DNA of 64,000 bases from Streptomyces asoensis (GTDB lineage Bacteria; Actinomycetota; Actinomycetes; Streptomycetales; Streptomycetaceae). Shown piece by piece: positions 10,997 to 23,469 of the stretch. The stretch covers positions 5,704,001 through 5,768,000 of the forward strand of contig NZ_CP049838.1 of the NCBI RefSeq assembly GCF_013085465.1, written 5' to 3'. Both the position numbers and the translations under genes were made by a program. Every line of letters begins with the position of its first letter. Positions within the stretch are counted from its first letter, which is position 1. The notes below the pieces were generated by a model, which was not told the DNA's origin, did not search any database, and worked only from the letters and a program-made list of their open reading frames with translations.

Positions 10997-11929
10997 TCAG
11001 GTCAGCGGCAGGCGGTACAACCCGCCCGGGAGAGGCTCCACGAGTCCGTCCGCGACGAGGCCGTCCAGCGCACGCGCGCGTTGCACCGGCTCGTGCCACA
11101 CCCGGTCGAGGGCGGCCTGCGGCACGGGGGTGTGCGCGTCCCGCAGGACGGCGAGCAGCTTGCCCCGGACCTGTCGGTCGGTGCCCGCGTACGTCTGGCC
11201 CCGGCGCGGCGGGCCGTCGTGCTCCGGCTTGCCCGCGAGCCGCCAGGCGCACTGCGCCGCGATCGGGCAGCGCACGCACGTCTCGTTCTTCGCCGTGCAG
11301 ACGAGCGCGCCGAGTTCCATGGACGCGGCGGCCCAGCGCGCGGCGGTCGGCTCGTCGTCGGGCAGCAGGGCGCGGGCCAGCTTGCGCTCGGCGGCCGTGG
11401 TGGCGTTCGGCGGGTACCGCACGCCCGTGACGGCGCGCGCGAGGACGCGGCGGACGTTGGTGTCCAGGACGGCGTGCCGTTGCCCGTAGGCGAAGGAGGC
11501 GACGGCCGCGGCCGTGTACTCGCCGATGCCGGGCAGCGCCAGGAGCTGCGCGTGGCCCGACGGTACGTTGCCGCCGTGCCGTTCCGTTATCGCCACCGCC
11601 GCGCCGTGCAACCGCAGGGCGCGGCGCGGATAGCCGAGCCGCCCCCACGCGCGTACGGCCTCGCCCGGGGCCTCCGCGGCCAGGTCGGCGGGGCGCGGCC
11701 AGCGGGCGAGCCACTGCTCGTAGACCGGCAGGACACGGCTGACCGGTGTCTGCTGGAGCATGAACTCGCTGACCATCACGCCCCACGCGCCGGCCTCTGG
11801 ACGCCGCCAGGGCAGGTCACGGGCGTTCTCGTCGAACCAGTCGATCACCGGGGAGTGCAGGTCCGCCGCGGTGGCGTCGACGTCGGAGCGGGCGGGGGAG
11901 CGGTGCGGGGGCTTCGTGGGCGCAGTCAT
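10997..11929 (-). CDS. mutY: A/G-specific adenine DNA glycosylase MutY
   Basis: 310-residue base-excision repair enzyme removing adenine mispaired with 8-oxoguanine. Catalytic Glu is E55 in SEFMLQQT and catalytic Asp is D156 in LDTNVRR. The helix-hairpin-helix is LPGIGEYTA (132-140). The four [4Fe-4S] cysteines C211, C218, C221 and C227 are spaced C-x6-C-x2-C-x5-C as expected. The protein ends after a short winged region and lacks the NUDIX-like C-terminal domain of E. coli MutY. The ATG at 11929 follows GGAAGG at short spacing; longer versions are Pro/Arg-rich and unlikely. Confidence 0.93.
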   Translation of the reverse strand: MTAPTKPPHRSPARSDVDATAADLHSPVIDWFDENARDLPWRRPEAGAWGVMVSEFMLQQTPVSRVLPVYEQWLARWPRPADLAAEAPGEAVRAWGRLGYPRRALRLHGAAVAITERHGGNVPSGHAQLLALPGIGEYTAAAVASFAYGQRHAVLDTNVRRVLARAVTGVRYPPNATTAAERKLARALLPDDEPTAARWAAASMELGALVCTAKNETCVRCPIAAQCAWRLAGKPEHDGPPRRGQTYAGTDRQVRGKLLAVLRDAHTPVPQAALDRVWHEPVQRARALDGLVADGLVEPLPGGLYRLPLT

Positions 11930-12189
11930 GGCCCTTCCGATCCTGCCATGCGGACCGGGGCACGCGCGCGTACCGCCACTCGGCCGGGCGGGGTCCCGCG
12001 GGCGCGGCACGCGCGCGTGACCGGGGTCGTGGCCAGAGGTACAACGGGTGCGATCGTCAAGGAGGAGCGGCCGCGCGGACCGAAGTCGGATACGGGGGAC
12101 ACGGTTTCCGGGATGATGATCCGGAAAAGTTGCGCTCCTGGCGGCGGGTGGGGCCAGTGAACCCGTCGATCTCTCGTACAGTTTGCGCC

Positions 12190-13029
12190 GTGGGATCTCT
12201 GCGCAATCCGGTCGGGCCGCTTCCCTCCTCCATCTACTGGCGTCGGAGGGTCGTACTGCTGTCCGTGTTCGCCCTGTTGGCGATGCTGACCCTGTGGGTG
12301 GTGACCTCGGGCGGGGGCGGCAGGAAGAACGGTGCCGACGGTGGTGGCGGCAAGAATCCCGCCTCCTCCATCACGCCGGGGCCGTCCGGATCGGGGCCCG
12401 CGATCAGCCAGAACCCGGGCGGCCGCGACGAGTCGAGCGACGGCACCTCCAGCGGGTCCGGCTCCGGCTCCGGCTCGGGCGCGAATGGCGGCACCGGCTC
12501 AGGCGGCTCGGACGGTGACTCGGCGGGTGCCGGGGACATCGACGACGGCGCCAACGGCAGCGGCAGTGGTAGTGGCAGTGGCGGCGGCAGCGGTACGGGG
12601 ACGACGCTGCCGGCCGGGACGACCCTGCCCAACTGCACCGCGGGCGGGGTCACATTGACCTTGCGCAGCGTCCAGAACTCCTACTCGCCCGACCAGACGC
12701 CCACGTTCCAACTGACCGCGAAGAACGCCTCGGGGAGCGACTGCAAGGTCGATCTCGGGCCGAAGGCCGCGGTGTTGACGATCACCCAGACAGGCGGCGA
12801 CGACGCGTACTGGTCGTCCGCCGACTGCCCCAGGACGGCCGGGAGCCTGCTGTACCGGGTGCCGGCCGGGGACAGCTTCACGTACACCGTGAAGTGGGAC
12901 CGCAAGCCGAGTGCCCCCGAGTGCGCTACGCCTCCGGCGGGGGCGGCCGGAGCGGGTACGTATCTGGTGGAGGCGAAGGCTCCGGGGTTCGCCAAGGCAC
13001 AGACGTCCTTCGTGCTGAAGGACGACTAG
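12190..13029 (+). CDS. Membrane-anchored, Gly/Ser-rich conserved protein (DUF4232-like C-terminus)
   Basis: 279-residue protein of unknown function. A basic N-terminus is followed by one transmembrane helix (VVLLSVFALLAMLTLWVV, about residues 20-38). A long flexible Gly/Ser/Asp-rich linker spans about 45-138. The C-terminal extracytoplasmic domain of about 130 residues has four cysteines and resembles DUF4232-type beta domains. The GTG at 12190 is exactly seven bases after a TACAGT hexamer (12177-12182) with no ribosome site, so I read it as leaderless. It converges on disA: both stop codons lie inside an imperfect inverted repeat CTAGCC ... GGCTAG (13026-13056). Confidence 0.75.
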   Translation: MGSLRNPVGPLPSSIYWRRRVVLLSVFALLAMLTLWVVTSGGGGRKNGADGGGGKNPASSITPGPSGSGPAISQNPGGRDESSDGTSSGSGSGSGSGANGGTGSGGSDGDSAGAGDIDDGANGSGSGSGSGGGSGTGTTLPAGTTLPNCTAGGVTLTLRSVQNSYSPDQTPTFQLTAKNASGSDCKVDLGPKAAVLTITQTGGDDAYWSSADCPRTAGSLLYRVPAGDSFTYTVKWDRKPSAPECATPPAGAAGAGTYLVEAKAPGFAKAQTSFVLKDD

Positions 13030-13052
13030 CCCGACCCGGACGGGCCGACCGG

Positions 13053-14177
13053 CTAGACGTACCGCTCCAGGATCGACGACTCCGCCAGCCGTGACAGGCC
13101 CTCGCGGACGCTCCGGGCCCGTGCCTCGCCCACGCCGTCCACCGTCTGGAGGTCGTCGACGCTCGCGGCGAGGAGCTTCTGGAGGCCGCCGAAGTGCTCG
13201 ACGAGACGGTCGATGATGGCGCCGGGCAGCCGCGGCACCTTCGCCAGCAGGCGGAAGCCGCGGGGCGAGACCGCCGAGTCGAGGGCCTCGGGGGAGCCGG
13301 TGTAGCCCAACGCGCGTGCCACCGTGGACAGTTCCAGGAGCTCGGCGTGGCTCAGCGCGTTCAGCTCGTACAGCGCCTCGTCGACCGTGCGGGAGCGCTT
13401 GGCCGTGGGCTCGGGCACGTAGTCCCGGACCACCAGCTCGCGTTCCGGCTCCACGCCCGCGATCAGCTCGTCGAGCTGGAGGGCGAGCAGTCGCCCGTCC
13501 GTGCCCAGTTCGACCACGTATTCGGCGATTTCGGTGGCGATGCGGCGCACCATCTCGAGACGCTGGGCCACCGCGGAGACGTCCCGGACCGTCACCAGGT
13601 CCTCGATCTCCAGCGCTGACAACGTTCCCGCGACCTCGTCCAGGCGGAGCTTGTAGCGCTCCAGGGTCGCCAGCGCCTGGTTCGCGCGGGACAGGATCGC
13701 CGCGGAGTCCTCCAGGACGCGGCGCTGTCCGTCGACGTACAGGGCGATCAGACGCATGGACTGGGAGACCGAGACGATCGGGAAGCCGACCTGCTTGCTG
13801 ACCCGGTCCGCCGTGCGGTGCCGGGTGCCCGTCTCCTCCGTGGGGATCGTGGGGTCCGGCACCAGCTGGACGCCGGCCCGGAGGATCTTCGACAGGTCGG
13901 AGGAGACCACGATGCCGCCGTCGAGCTTGCACAGCTCACGCAGGCGCGTGGCCGCGAACTCCACGTCCAGGACGAACCCGCCCGTGCACATCGACTCGAC
14001 CGTCTTGTCGGAGCCCAGCACGATGAGTCCGCCGGTGTTGCCGCGAAGGATCCGCTCCAGGCCGTCGCGAAGGGCCGTGCCGGGAGCCACCGCGCTCAGC
14101 GCGGCGCGCATCAGGCCGTCGGCACCGGAACTCCCACCGGACTTTCCGGGAGCTGCCGCCCGGTCGTTGGCTGCCAC
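13053..14177 (-). CDS. disA: DisA, DNA integrity scanning protein and diadenylate cyclase
   Basis: 374-residue octameric diadenylate cyclase that makes c-di-AMP and is inhibited at branched DNA. The N-terminal DAC domain has D86 of the catalytic motif, which here reads DGG rather than the canonical DGA, and the RHR motif at 119-121. A helical spine follows, and the C-terminal helix-hairpin-helix DNA-binding module is seen in [16 protein letters not shown]. The start is GTG 14177 with GGAGGAG at good spacing. It lies 80 bases downstream of radA on the same strand, the same order as in Bacillus, where RadA modulates DisA. Confidence 0.95.
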   Translation of the reverse strand: MAANDRAAAPGKSGGSSGADGLMRAALSAVAPGTALRDGLERILRGNTGGLIVLGSDKTVESMCTGGFVLDVEFAATRLRELCKLDGGIVVSSDLSKILRAGVQLVPDPTIPTEETGTRHRTADRVSKQVGFPIVSVSQSMRLIALYVDGQRRVLEDSAAILSRANQALATLERYKLRLDEVAGTLSALEIEDLVTVRDVSAVAQRLEMVRRIATEIAEYVVELGTDGRLLALQLDELIAGVEPERELVVRDYVPEPTAKRSRTVDEALYELNALSHAELLELSTVARALGYTGSPEALDSAVSPRGFRLLAKVPRLPGAIIDRLVEHFGGLQKLLAASVDDLQTVDGVGEARARSVREGLSRLAESSILERYV

Positions 14178-14257
14178 TGCACTCCTCCGGTCACAGGTCT
14201 GGGACGCTCCCGTTTCGCGCACTCGTTTCGTACGGACGGGCGAGACCAGGGCAAAGT

Positions 14258-15667
14258 CTACCGGCGCTCCTCCGCATCCCGTGGGGCGTCTCGTCGACGG
14301 GAGCGCGGCAGGACCCGCAGGGCGTCCCCTATGTCCGCGACTTCCAGAACCTTCATGCCCGCGGGGATCTTGCCGGGATCGCCCGGCACCAGCGCGTGCG
14401 TGAAGCCCAGACGGTGTGCCTCCGAGAGCCTGCGCTGGACGCCCGTGACCCGTCTGACCTCGCCCGCGAGGCCGACTTCGCCGATCGCGACCAGGTTCTT
14501 GGGCAGCGGGGTGTCGCTCGCGGCGGAGGCCAGGGCGAGGGCGATCGCCAGGTCCGCGGCGGGCTCCGAGAGCTTCACGCCGCCGACCGTCGCCGAGTAG
14601 ATGTCCCGCTTGCCCAGGGCGCTGATCCGGCCGCGCTGCTCCAGAACGGCCAGCATCATCGAGACCCGGGAGGTCTCCAGGCCGGACGTCGTACGGCGGG
14701 GCGAGGGGATCTGCGAGTCGACGGTGAGGGCCTGCACCTCGGCGACCAGGGGGCGGCGGCCCTCCAGGGTGACCGTCAGACAGGTGCCCGGGACCGGTTC
14801 GTCACGTCGGGTCAGGAAAAGTCCGCTCGGGTCGGCTAGGCCCGTAATGCCCTCGTCGTGCAGTTCGAAGCAGCCGACCTCGTCGGTGGCGCCGTAGCGG
14901 TTCTTGACGCCCCGCACCAGGCGCAGGCGTGCGTGGCGGTCTCCCTCGAAGCTCAGCACGACGTCCACGAGGTGTTCGAGGAGGCGGGGGCCGGCGATCG
15001 CGCCGTCCTTCGTGACATGGCCCACCAGGAGCGTGGACATGCCGCGTTCCTTGGAGGCGCGGATCAGGGCGCCGGCGACCTCGCGGACCTGGGCCATGCC
15101 GCCGGGCGCTCCGTCGATCTCAGGGGAGGCCACGGTCTGCACGGAGTCCATGATCAGCAGTGATGGCTTCACCGCGTCCAAGTGACCCAGGACGGCCGCC
15201 AGATCGGTCTCGGCGGCCAGATACAGGTGGTCGTCGATGGCGCCGATGCGGTCGGCGCGCATGCGGACCTGGGAGGCCGATTCCTCACCGGTCACATACA
15301 GCGTGCGGTGTTCCTCGCTCGCCGACTTGGCCGCCACGTCCAGCAGGAGGGTCGACTTGCCGACGCCCGGCTCGCCGGCCAGCAGGACGACCGCGCCCGG
15401 TACGAGTCCGCCGCCGAGGACACGGTCCAGCTCGGGCACGCCGGTGGGACGGGCGGTGGCCTGACGCCCGTCGACCTGGCCGATGGGCAGGGCGGACGTG
15501 GTGACGCGCCCCGGCGTCGTCGTACGGACCGCGGGCGTGCCGTGCTCCTCGACCGTCCCCCAGGCCTGGCACTCGGGGCAGCGGCCGAGCCACTTGGCCG
15601 TCTGCCAGCCGCACTCGGTACAGCGGTAGGACGGACGGTCCTTGGTGGTCTTCGTACGGGCAGCCAT
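14258..15667 (-). CDS. radA: DNA repair protein RadA (Sms)
   Basis: 469-residue RecA-related ATPase/helicase for branch migration in recombination. The N-terminal C4 zinc finger is C-x2-C ... C-x2-C in [18 protein letters not shown]. Walker A is GEPGVGKST. The family-defining KNRYG motif appears in [11 protein letters not shown], and the C-terminal third is the Lon-protease-like domain. The ATG at 15667 lies six bases after a minus-strand TACGGT hexamer (15674-15679) with no ribosome site, so the gene is probably leaderless. disA follows 80 bases downstream, probably co-transcribed. Confidence 0.96.
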   Translation of the reverse strand: MAARTKTTKDRPSYRCTECGWQTAKWLGRCPECQAWGTVEEHGTPAVRTTTPGRVTTSALPIGQVDGRQATARPTGVPELDRVLGGGLVPGAVVLLAGEPGVGKSTLLLDVAAKSASEEHRTLYVTGEESASQVRMRADRIGAIDDHLYLAAETDLAAVLGHLDAVKPSLLIMDSVQTVASPEIDGAPGGMAQVREVAGALIRASKERGMSTLLVGHVTKDGAIAGPRLLEHLVDVVLSFEGDRHARLRLVRGVKNRYGATDEVGCFELHDEGITGLADPSGLFLTRRDEPVPGTCLTVTLEGRRPLVAEVQALTVDSQIPSPRRTTSGLETSRVSMMLAVLEQRGRISALGKRDIYSATVGGVKLSEPAADLAIALALASAASDTPLPKNLVAIGEVGLAGEVRRVTGVQRRLSEAHRLGFTHALVPGDPGKIPAGMKVLEVADIGDALRVLPRSRRRDAPRDAEERR

Positions 15668-15940
15668 GGGGAAACCGTAACCGCCGCCACTGACAGCCGG
15701 ACGTGCCTGTGGACAACCGACCTCGCCGGGTGCCCGTCCTGGTGCCTCTTCGGCGCCCCCGCGCGGTCCCGCGCCCTCCGGGAGAGGGCAGGCGCCCCTT
15801 GTGATTTGGCCACGCCCCGTCACGAACGAGCCATGGGACCCCCCTTCCCTGTCCCCTTATGAGGGATCGTTTCACCCGTACGGATTAAAAGGACTCAAGG
15901 GACAAGAAGACCTAGTTCCGCGCCGCCTACGGTCGCACGG

Positions 15941-17728
15941 GTGATGAGCAGCAGCCCGGAGATTTCGACCCGCATGACCGGCGCACACCGGGCGCACCGG
16001 GAGGCGCGCGACGGCGCTGCGGCGCGCACGCTCGCGCAGCGACCCCCCGCGCGCTACGAGCCCTACCTGGACGGCCTGTTCACCTACTGCCTGTCCGTCC
16101 TGTGCGACCACGAAGCGGCCACCGCCGCCCTCGGTGACGTCCTCGCGTTCGCCGAACGGCGTGGCCAGCGTGGCCCCGAAGCGGCGGGCGACCGCCGGGC
16201 CTGGCTGTACGCGCTGGCCCGCTGGGCCTGTCTGCGCAAGCTCACCGAGGCCAAGCAGAAACGTCAGGGCACGCAGAAACGTCAGGGCACGCACGCGGCG
16301 GCCCGCGACGGCGCCCGCCGGCAGCCGGGCGCGAAGCCCACGACGGCCACGAGCGCCACGACGGCCCCGACGTCCGCAGTTCCGCCCGTCTCCGACGAGG
16401 CCAGGGAGCAGCGGCGGCGTGAGCTGACCCAGCTCGCCTGGCCGGAGGCCGCCGGCACCACCCCGGAACAGCGCGAGGCGCTCGAACTCGCCGTACGTCA
16501 CCACCTCGCCCCCCACGAGGTCGCCGCCGTCCTCGGCAAGGACCTGGCCGCCGCCCGCGAACTGCTCGCCTCCGCCGCCTGCGAGGTCGAGCGCACGCGC
16601 GCGGCGCTCGCCGTCGTCGAGACCGGCGGCTGTCCCGGTGTGGCCCGTCTCACCGGCGAGAACCAGCTCGTGCTCAGCGCCGCCCTGCGTCGCGAACTCG
16701 TCCGGCACGTCGACGACTGCCCCCGCTGCCGCCGGGCCGCCGAACGCGCCGTCCCCGGCCGCTGGCCCGGCGCCGGTGTCACCCCCGCCGAGCTGCCCGT
16801 CCTGTCAGCGCCCCGCGCGGAGCTGCGCGTGGCCATGGCCCGCCTCCCGCGTGTGCGGGGGGCCGCCGCACCGCGCTACGACCGGCGGGGCTTCCCGATG
16901 GACCCCAAGGACCGGGCCGCCCGCCGGGAGCGGCTCCGCGCGCGTGCCGTCACCACGACCGTCGTCGCCACCGTCGTCGCCGCTCCCGTGCTCGCCCTGT
17001 GGGCGGCCTACCGGGGCACACCGACGGGGGAGGGGGTCGAGGGCCGCTCGGCCAGCGCCAGCGAGGCACAGGACCCCGACAGCCTCGACGGCGAGACGGT
17101 CGGCGGCTACGAGAACGCGGGAAACGCCAGCACCCGCCCGGGTGCCGGCCTCCCCAAGGGCGACGGACCGGATGTCTCCGTGGAGGTCGTCAGCGTCACG
17201 GGACTCGGCAGGAGCGCCGCCGGCAAGCTCTCCGTGACGGCCGCCAACAGGGGCGACACCACCCTCATCACCCTCACCGCGGCCGCCGACGGCGACGGGC
17301 CGGTCCGCTGGTCGGCCACCACGGCGGCCTCCTGGCTCTATCCGAGCCGCTCCACGGGTGCGCTGAAGCCCGGCGAGTCGGTGACGATCAAGGTGTACGT
17401 CGATCATCTGCGCGAGCCCTCCGGGCACTGGCACGCGCGCGTGGCCGTCGCCCCGGCGGGCGCCGTCGTCTCCATCGAGGGCTACGGCACCGCGCCCGGC
17501 CCCTCGGACCCGGGCAACGGCCCCGGTCCGGGCGGCCCCGGCGGTCCGCCCCCGTCGTCCGACCCGGAACCGACGCCCACGGCGCCGTCCTCCCCGGATC
17601 CCACCCCGACCGATCCGCCGTCCTCCTCCGACCCGGAGCCCACACCGGGCGACCCGTCCCCGACCGACTCGGAGGACTCGACCCCGCCGTCCGACGACGG
17701 CGACCCCCCGAGCCCGGCGACGTCGTAG
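15941..17728 (+). CDS. Single-pass membrane protein joining sigma-like and zinc anti-sigma-like segments to a BACON-like outer domain
   Basis: 595 residues, unknown function. The N-terminal part (about 38-105 and 155-222) has the size and helix pattern of degenerate sigma region 2 and region 4, including a helix-turn-helix-like HLAPHEVAAVLGKDLAAARELL. Residues 256-263 are H-V-D-D-C-P-R-C, the H-x3-C-x2-C signature of zinc anti-sigma (ZAS) domains. One transmembrane helix follows at about 336-357. Outside the membrane an all-beta region (about 395-505) resembles BACON domains, and the tail from 510 is Pro/Ser/Asp/Thr-rich. The start is GTG 15941 (or ATG 15944), seven bases after TACGGT (15928-15933) and without a ribosome site, so probably leaderless. 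It is transcribed divergently from radA. Confidence 0.75.
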   Translation: MMSSSPEISTRMTGAHRAHREARDGAAARTLAQRPPARYEPYLDGLFTYCLSVLCDHEAATAALGDVLAFAERRGQRGPEAAGDRRAWLYALARWACLRKLTEAKQKRQGTQKRQGTHAAARDGARRQPGAKPTTATSATTAPTSAVPPVSDEAREQRRRELTQLAWPEAAGTTPEQREALELAVRHHLAPHEVAAVLGKDLAAARELLASAACEVERTRAALAVVETGGCPGVARLTGENQLVLSAALRRELVRHVDDCPRCRRAAERAVPGRWPGAGVTPAELPVLSAPRAELRVAMARLPRVRGAAAPRYDRRGFPMDPKDRAARRERLRARAVTTTVVATVVAAPVLALWAAYRGTPTGEGVEGRSASASEAQDPDSLDGETVGGYENAGNASTRPGAGLPKGDGPDVSVEVVSVTGLGRSAAGKLSVTAANRGDTTLITLTAAADGDGPVRWSATTAASWLYPSRSTGALKPGESVTIKVYVDHLREPSGHWHARVAVAPAGAVVSIEGYGTAPGPSDPGNGPGPGGPGGPPPSSDPEPTPTAPSSPDPTPTDPPSSSDPEPTPGDPSPTDSEDSTPPSDDGDPPSPATS

Positions 17729-17838
17729 AGGTCGGCCGTAGGCGTCACGGGCCCTGCGGGCCGGGATCCGGGCGGTCCAGGACCCCGGCGGTCCACAGGG
17801 CCGAGGGCCCGGGACTCAGCCAGTCGCTCGTCGGCTCG

Positions 17839-19721
<1,883 letters not shown>

Positions 19722-19870
19722 CGGACCCGCGGGGCGCGCGGCCGTGACATGGCCGGCTCCGCCGCGCGGGCACGGGCCACCAGGACGTACGCCCACCCGC
19801 CCGTGGCGAACACCACAACGGCGGCCGGGGGCCCGGCACCCGGGTGACCGCACCCCGTAACCTGTCCCCC

Positions 19871-20728
19871 ATGGCAGAGCCAGTCGTGCGGATCCCGGAT
19901 GCGAAGGTCGCCCTGTCGACGGCCTCGGTCTACCCGGAGTCGACGGCGACGGCCTTCGAGATCGCCGCGCGCCTCGGATACGACGGCGTCGAGGTCATGG
20001 TCTGGAACGACCCCGTCAGCCAGGACATCGGCGCGCTGCGCAGACTCAGCGACTACCACCGGATCCCCATCCTCGCCGTCCACGCCCCCTGCCTGCTCAT
20101 CACGCAGCGGGTGTGGTCGACCGACCCGTGGACCAAGCTCCAGCGGGCCCGCGCGGCGGCGGAGAAGCTCGGCGCGAGCACGGTCGTCGTCCACCCGCCG
20201 TTCCGCTGGCAGCGCCAGTACGCGCGGGACTTCGTCACGGGCATCTGGCGGATGGCGGACGAGACGGACGTACGGTTCGCCGTCGAGAACATGTACCCGT
20301 GGCGCTACCGCGACCGCGAGATGCTCGCGTACGCGCCCGACTGGGACGTCACGAAGGACGACTACCGGCACTTCACGATCGATCTCAGCCATGCCTCCAC
20401 GGCCCGCGCGGACGCGATGCAGATGATCGACCGCATGGGCGACCGGCTTGGCCACGTCCACCTCGCCGACGGAAACGGTTCGGCCAAGGACGAGCACCTG
20501 GTCCCGGGCCGCGGCGCCCAGCCCTGCGCCGAGCTGCTGGAACGGCTCGCGCTGACCGGCTTCGACGGGCACGTCGTCATCGAGGTCAACACGCGGCGCG
20601 CGATGTCCAGCGCCGAACGTGAGGCCGACCTGGCGGAGGCCCTTGCCTTCACGCGCCTGCACCTGGCCTCCGCCTCGTCGACGGGCCCGTCGGCCCCGCC
20701 CTCCGCGGACAAGGTGCCCCGCCGATGA
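19871..20728 (+). CDS. Sugar phosphate isomerase/epimerase (xylose-isomerase-like TIM barrel)
   Basis: 285-residue AP-endonuclease-2/xylose-isomerase-like TIM barrel. Likely metal ligands include His in VHAP and VVHPP, Glu in FAVENMYP, Asp/His in TIDLSHAS and HVHLADG, and Glu in VVIEVNTRR. Substrate unknown. The ATG at 19871 lies seven bases after TAACCT (19858-19863), so the gene is probably leaderless. Its stop overlaps the start of the next gene, a TetR regulator, by four bases (ATGA), so the two are translated from one message and may be functionally linked. Confidence 0.85.
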   Translation: MAEPVVRIPDAKVALSTASVYPESTATAFEIAARLGYDGVEVMVWNDPVSQDIGALRRLSDYHRIPILAVHAPCLLITQRVWSTDPWTKLQRARAAAEKLGASTVVVHPPFRWQRQYARDFVTGIWRMADETDVRFAVENMYPWRYRDREMLAYAPDWDVTKDDYRHFTIDLSHASTARADAMQMIDRMGDRLGHVHLADGNGSAKDEHLVPGRGAQPCAELLERLALTGFDGHVVIEVNTRRAMSSAEREADLAEALAFTRLHLASASSTGPSAPPSADKVPRR

Positions 20729-21330
20729 CCGGCGTCACGGCCCGCAAGCGCGGCCGCCCCCCTCGTACGGAGTCCGCGGACACCCGGGACCGCATCCTGA
20801 CGGCCGCCCGCGAGGAGTTCTCCGAGCGGGGCTACGACAAGACGTCCGTACGCGGTATCGCGAAGGCCGCCGGTGTGGACTCGGCCCTGGTGCACCACTA
20901 CTTCGGCACCAAGGAGCAGATCTTCGAGGCGGCCATCGAGGTCGCCTTCGCACCCGCGCTGGGCGCCCCGGAGGCGGTCGCCGACGGCCCGCTGGACCAG
21001 GTCGGCGAGCGGCTCGCCCGCTTCGTCTTCGGCGTCTGGGAGAACCCCACGACCCGCAAGCCCCTGCTGGCGATCGTGCGCTCGGCCGTGAACAACGACA
21101 CCGCGGCCGCCGTCTTCCGCCGCCTGGTCGTCTCCCAGGTGCTGCGCCGGATCGCCGGCCGGCTCGATCTGCCGGACGCCGAGCTGCGCGCCGAACTGGC
21201 GGCCGCGCAGCTGGTGGGCTGCGCGATGCTGCGGTACGTGATCAAGGTGGAGCCGCTGGCCTCGGCGGACCTGGAGCTGATCATCGCGCGCGTGGCACCG
21301 GTCGTACAGGGACACCTGACCGGGCCGTGA
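20725..21330 (+). CDS. TetR-family transcriptional regulator
   Basis: 201-residue TetR regulator. The helix-turn-helix is [26 protein letters not shown] (about 41-66), with a C-terminal TetR_C-like domain. It is translationally coupled to the upstream isomerase (ATGA overlap). Target genes are unknown. A 15-bp palindrome 37 bases downstream of its stop, ahead of ilvD, is one candidate binding site. Confidence 0.88.
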   Translation: MTGVTARKRGRPPRTESADTRDRILTAAREEFSERGYDKTSVRGIAKAAGVDSALVHHYFGTKEQIFEAAIEVAFAPALGAPEAVADGPLDQVGERLARFVFGVWENPTTRKPLLAIVRSAVNNDTAAAVFRRLVVSQVLRRIAGRLDLPDAELRAELAAAQLVGCAMLRYVIKVEPLASADLELIIARVAPVVQGHLTGP

Positions 21331-21366
21331 GGCGCGGCTCGCAGGTGAGACATTCGTCCCGGTATA

Positions 21367-21381
21367 CGGACACCGTGTCCG
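21367..21381. promoter_or_regulatory. Palindromic candidate operator upstream of ilvD
   Basis: CGGACAC-C-GTGTCCG, a perfect 7-1-7 palindrome. A possible -10, TACGCT, lies at 21400-21405, which would place the palindrome over the -35 region of the ilvD promoter. Which regulator binds is unknown; the adjacent TetR protein is one candidate, and the half-site contains GACAC, the core known for WhiA. Confidence 0.4.
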
Positions 21382-21455
21382 CCCCCTGGATGACCGGCGT
21401 ACGCTCGTTAGCAGTCAGAAGTCTCTGATCGCAGTCTCTGAAGGAGCGAGCGACG

Positions 21456-23309
21456 ATGCCCGAGCTGAGGTCCCGCACAGTCACCCACGGCCGCAACATG
21501 GCGGGCGCCCGCGCCCTTATGCGCGCCTCCGGTGTACCCGGTGCGGACATCGGCCGGAAGCCGATCATCGCGGTGGCGAACAGCTTCACCGAGTTCGTGC
21601 CCGGCCACACGCACCTCCAGCCGGTCGGCCGGATCGTCAGCGAGGCGATCACCGCGGCCGGCGGCATCCCGCGCGAGTTCAACACGATCGCCGTCGACGA
21701 CGGCATCGCGATGGGCCACGGCGGCATGCTCTACAGCCTGCCCTCCCGCGACCTGATCGCGGACAGTGTGGAGTACATGGTCGAGGCGCACTGCGCCGAC
21801 GCCCTGATCTGCATCTCCAACTGCGACAAGATCACCCCGGGCATGCTGAACGCGGCCCTGCGCCTGAACATCCCGACGGTCTTCGTCTCCGGCGGCCCGA
21901 TGGAGTCCGGGCGCGCCACCCTCGTCGACGGCACGGTCCGCACCCTCGACCTGGTCGACGCGATCTCCGACGCGGTGAACGACAAGATCTCGGACGAGGA
22001 CATCCTCCGTATCGAGGAGAACGCCTGCCCCACCTGCGGCAGCTGTTCCGGCATGTTCACCGCCAACTCGATGAACTGCCTGACCGAGGCCATCGGCCTC
22101 TCCCTCCCCGGCAACGGCTCGGTGCTGGCCACCCACACGGCCCGCAGGGCGCTGTACGAGGACGCGGGGCGCACGGTGATGGACATCACCCGCCGCTACT
22201 ACGAGCAGGACGACGAGACGGTCCTGCCCCGCAACATCGCCACCATCGCGGCCTTCGAGAACGCGATGGCCCTCGACATCGCGATGGGCGGCTCGACCAA
22301 CACGATCCTGCACCTCCTCGCCGCCGCCCAGGAGGCGGGCGTCCCGTTCGGCCTGGAGGAGATCAACGAGGTCTCGCGCCGCGTGCCCTGCCTGGCGAAG
22401 GTCGCGCCGAACGTGGCGAAGGACCGCACGTACTACATGGAGGACGTGCACCGCGCCGGTGGCATCCCCGCCCTGCTCGGCGAACTGCACCGCGCGGGCC
22501 TGCTCAACGAGGACGTGTTCTCGGTCCACAGCCCGTCCCTGGCGGACTGGCTGAAGACGTGGGACGTCCGTGGCGGCTCCCCCTCGCCCGAGGCGCTCGA
22601 ACTGTGGCACGCGGCTCCCGGCTGCGTCCGCTCCGCCGAGGCCTTCTCGCAGTCCGAGCGCTGGGAGGCGCTGGACGTGGACGCCGAGGGCGGCTGCATC
22701 CGCTCCGCCGAGCACGCCTACAGCAAGGACGGCGGTCTCGCGGTACTGCGCGGCAACATCGCCGTCGACGGCTGCGTGGTCAAGACGGCCGGCGTCGACG
22801 AGTCGATCTGGACCTTCGAGGGCCCGGCGGTCGTCTGCGAGTCGCAGGAGGAGGCCGTCGAGAAGATCCTCAACAAGCAGGTGACGCACGGCGACGTCGT
22901 CGTCATCCGCTACGAGGGTCCCAAGGGCGGTCCGGGCATGCAGGAGATGCTCTACCCGACGTCCTTCCTCAAGGGCCGTGGCCTCGGCAAGACCTGCGCC
23001 CTGATCACCGACGGCCGCTTCTCCGGCGGCACCTCGGGCCTGTCGATCGGCCATGCCTCGCCCGAGGCGGCCTCCGGCGGCACCATCGCCCTCGTCGAGG
23101 ACGGCGACCGCATCCGCATCGACATCCCGAACCGCACGATCGAGCTCCTCGTCGACGACGCCGAGCTGGCGCGGCGCGAGGCGGCCCTCGGCGGCGTCTA
23201 CGCCCCGAAGAACCGCGAGCGCAAGGTGTCCGCCGCCCTGCGGGCCTACGCCGCGATGGCGACGAGCGCCGACAAGGGCGCGGTGCGGGACGTGTCGAAG
23301 CTGGGCTGA
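21456..23309 (+). CDS. ilvD: Dihydroxy-acid dehydratase IlvD
   Basis: 617-residue iron-sulfur enzyme catalysing the dehydration step of valine, isoleucine and leucine synthesis. The length matches the long E. coli-type class. Family motifs are present: [12 protein letters not shown] with a cluster cysteine, [19 protein letters not shown], and near the C-terminus [25 protein letters not shown] lies ten bases before the ATG. A palindrome and a possible promoter lie upstream; I see no leader peptide rich in branched-chain codons. A terminator follows. Confidence 0.97.
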   Translation: MPELRSRTVTHGRNMAGARALMRASGVPGADIGRKPIIAVANSFTEFVPGHTHLQPVGRIVSEAITAAGGIPREFNTIAVDDGIAMGHGGMLYSLPSRDLIADSVEYMVEAHCADALICISNCDKITPGMLNAALRLNIPTVFVSGGPMESGRATLVDGTVRTLDLVDAISDAVNDKISDEDILRIEENACPTCGSCSGMFTANSMNCLTEAIGLSLPGNGSVLATHTARRALYEDAGRTVMDITRRYYEQDDETVLPRNIATIAAFENAMALDIAMGGSTNTILHLLAAAQEAGVPFGLEEINEVSRRVPCLAKVAPNVAKDRTYYMEDVHRAGGIPALLGELHRAGLLNEDVFSVHSPSLADWLKTWDVRGGSPSPEALELWHAAPGCVRSAEAFSQSERWEALDVDAEGGCIRSAEHAYSKDGGLAVLRGNIAVDGCVVKTAGVDESIWTFEGPAVVCESQEEAVEKILNKQVTHGDVVVIRYEGPKGGPGMQEMLYPTSFLKGRGLGKTCALITDGRFSGGTSGLSIGHASPEAASGGTIALVEDGDRIRIDIPNRTIELLVDDAELARREAALGGVYAPKNRERKVSAALRAYAAMATSADKGAVRDVSKLG

Positions 23310-23359
23310 CGCCCGACACCTGGCAGCCACCACCGGGCAGTCGAGGCAAGCGTTGCTGT

Positions 23360-23392
23360 GAGGGCCGTCTCCGCCGCACGGAGGCGGCCCTC
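23360..23392. terminator. Bidirectional terminator between ilvD and the kinase gene
   Basis: Inverted repeat GAGGGCCGTCTCCG ... CGGAGGCGGCCCTC (one bulge) with a five-base loop, between two convergent genes, so it can serve both. Confidence 0.7.
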
Positions 23393-23469
23393 GGCGCGTC
23401 TCACCAGCCCGCAGCACGAGCCCACTGGCGTCGGCCCGCTGTCACCAGCCCGCGCTCATCAGTCCGCGC

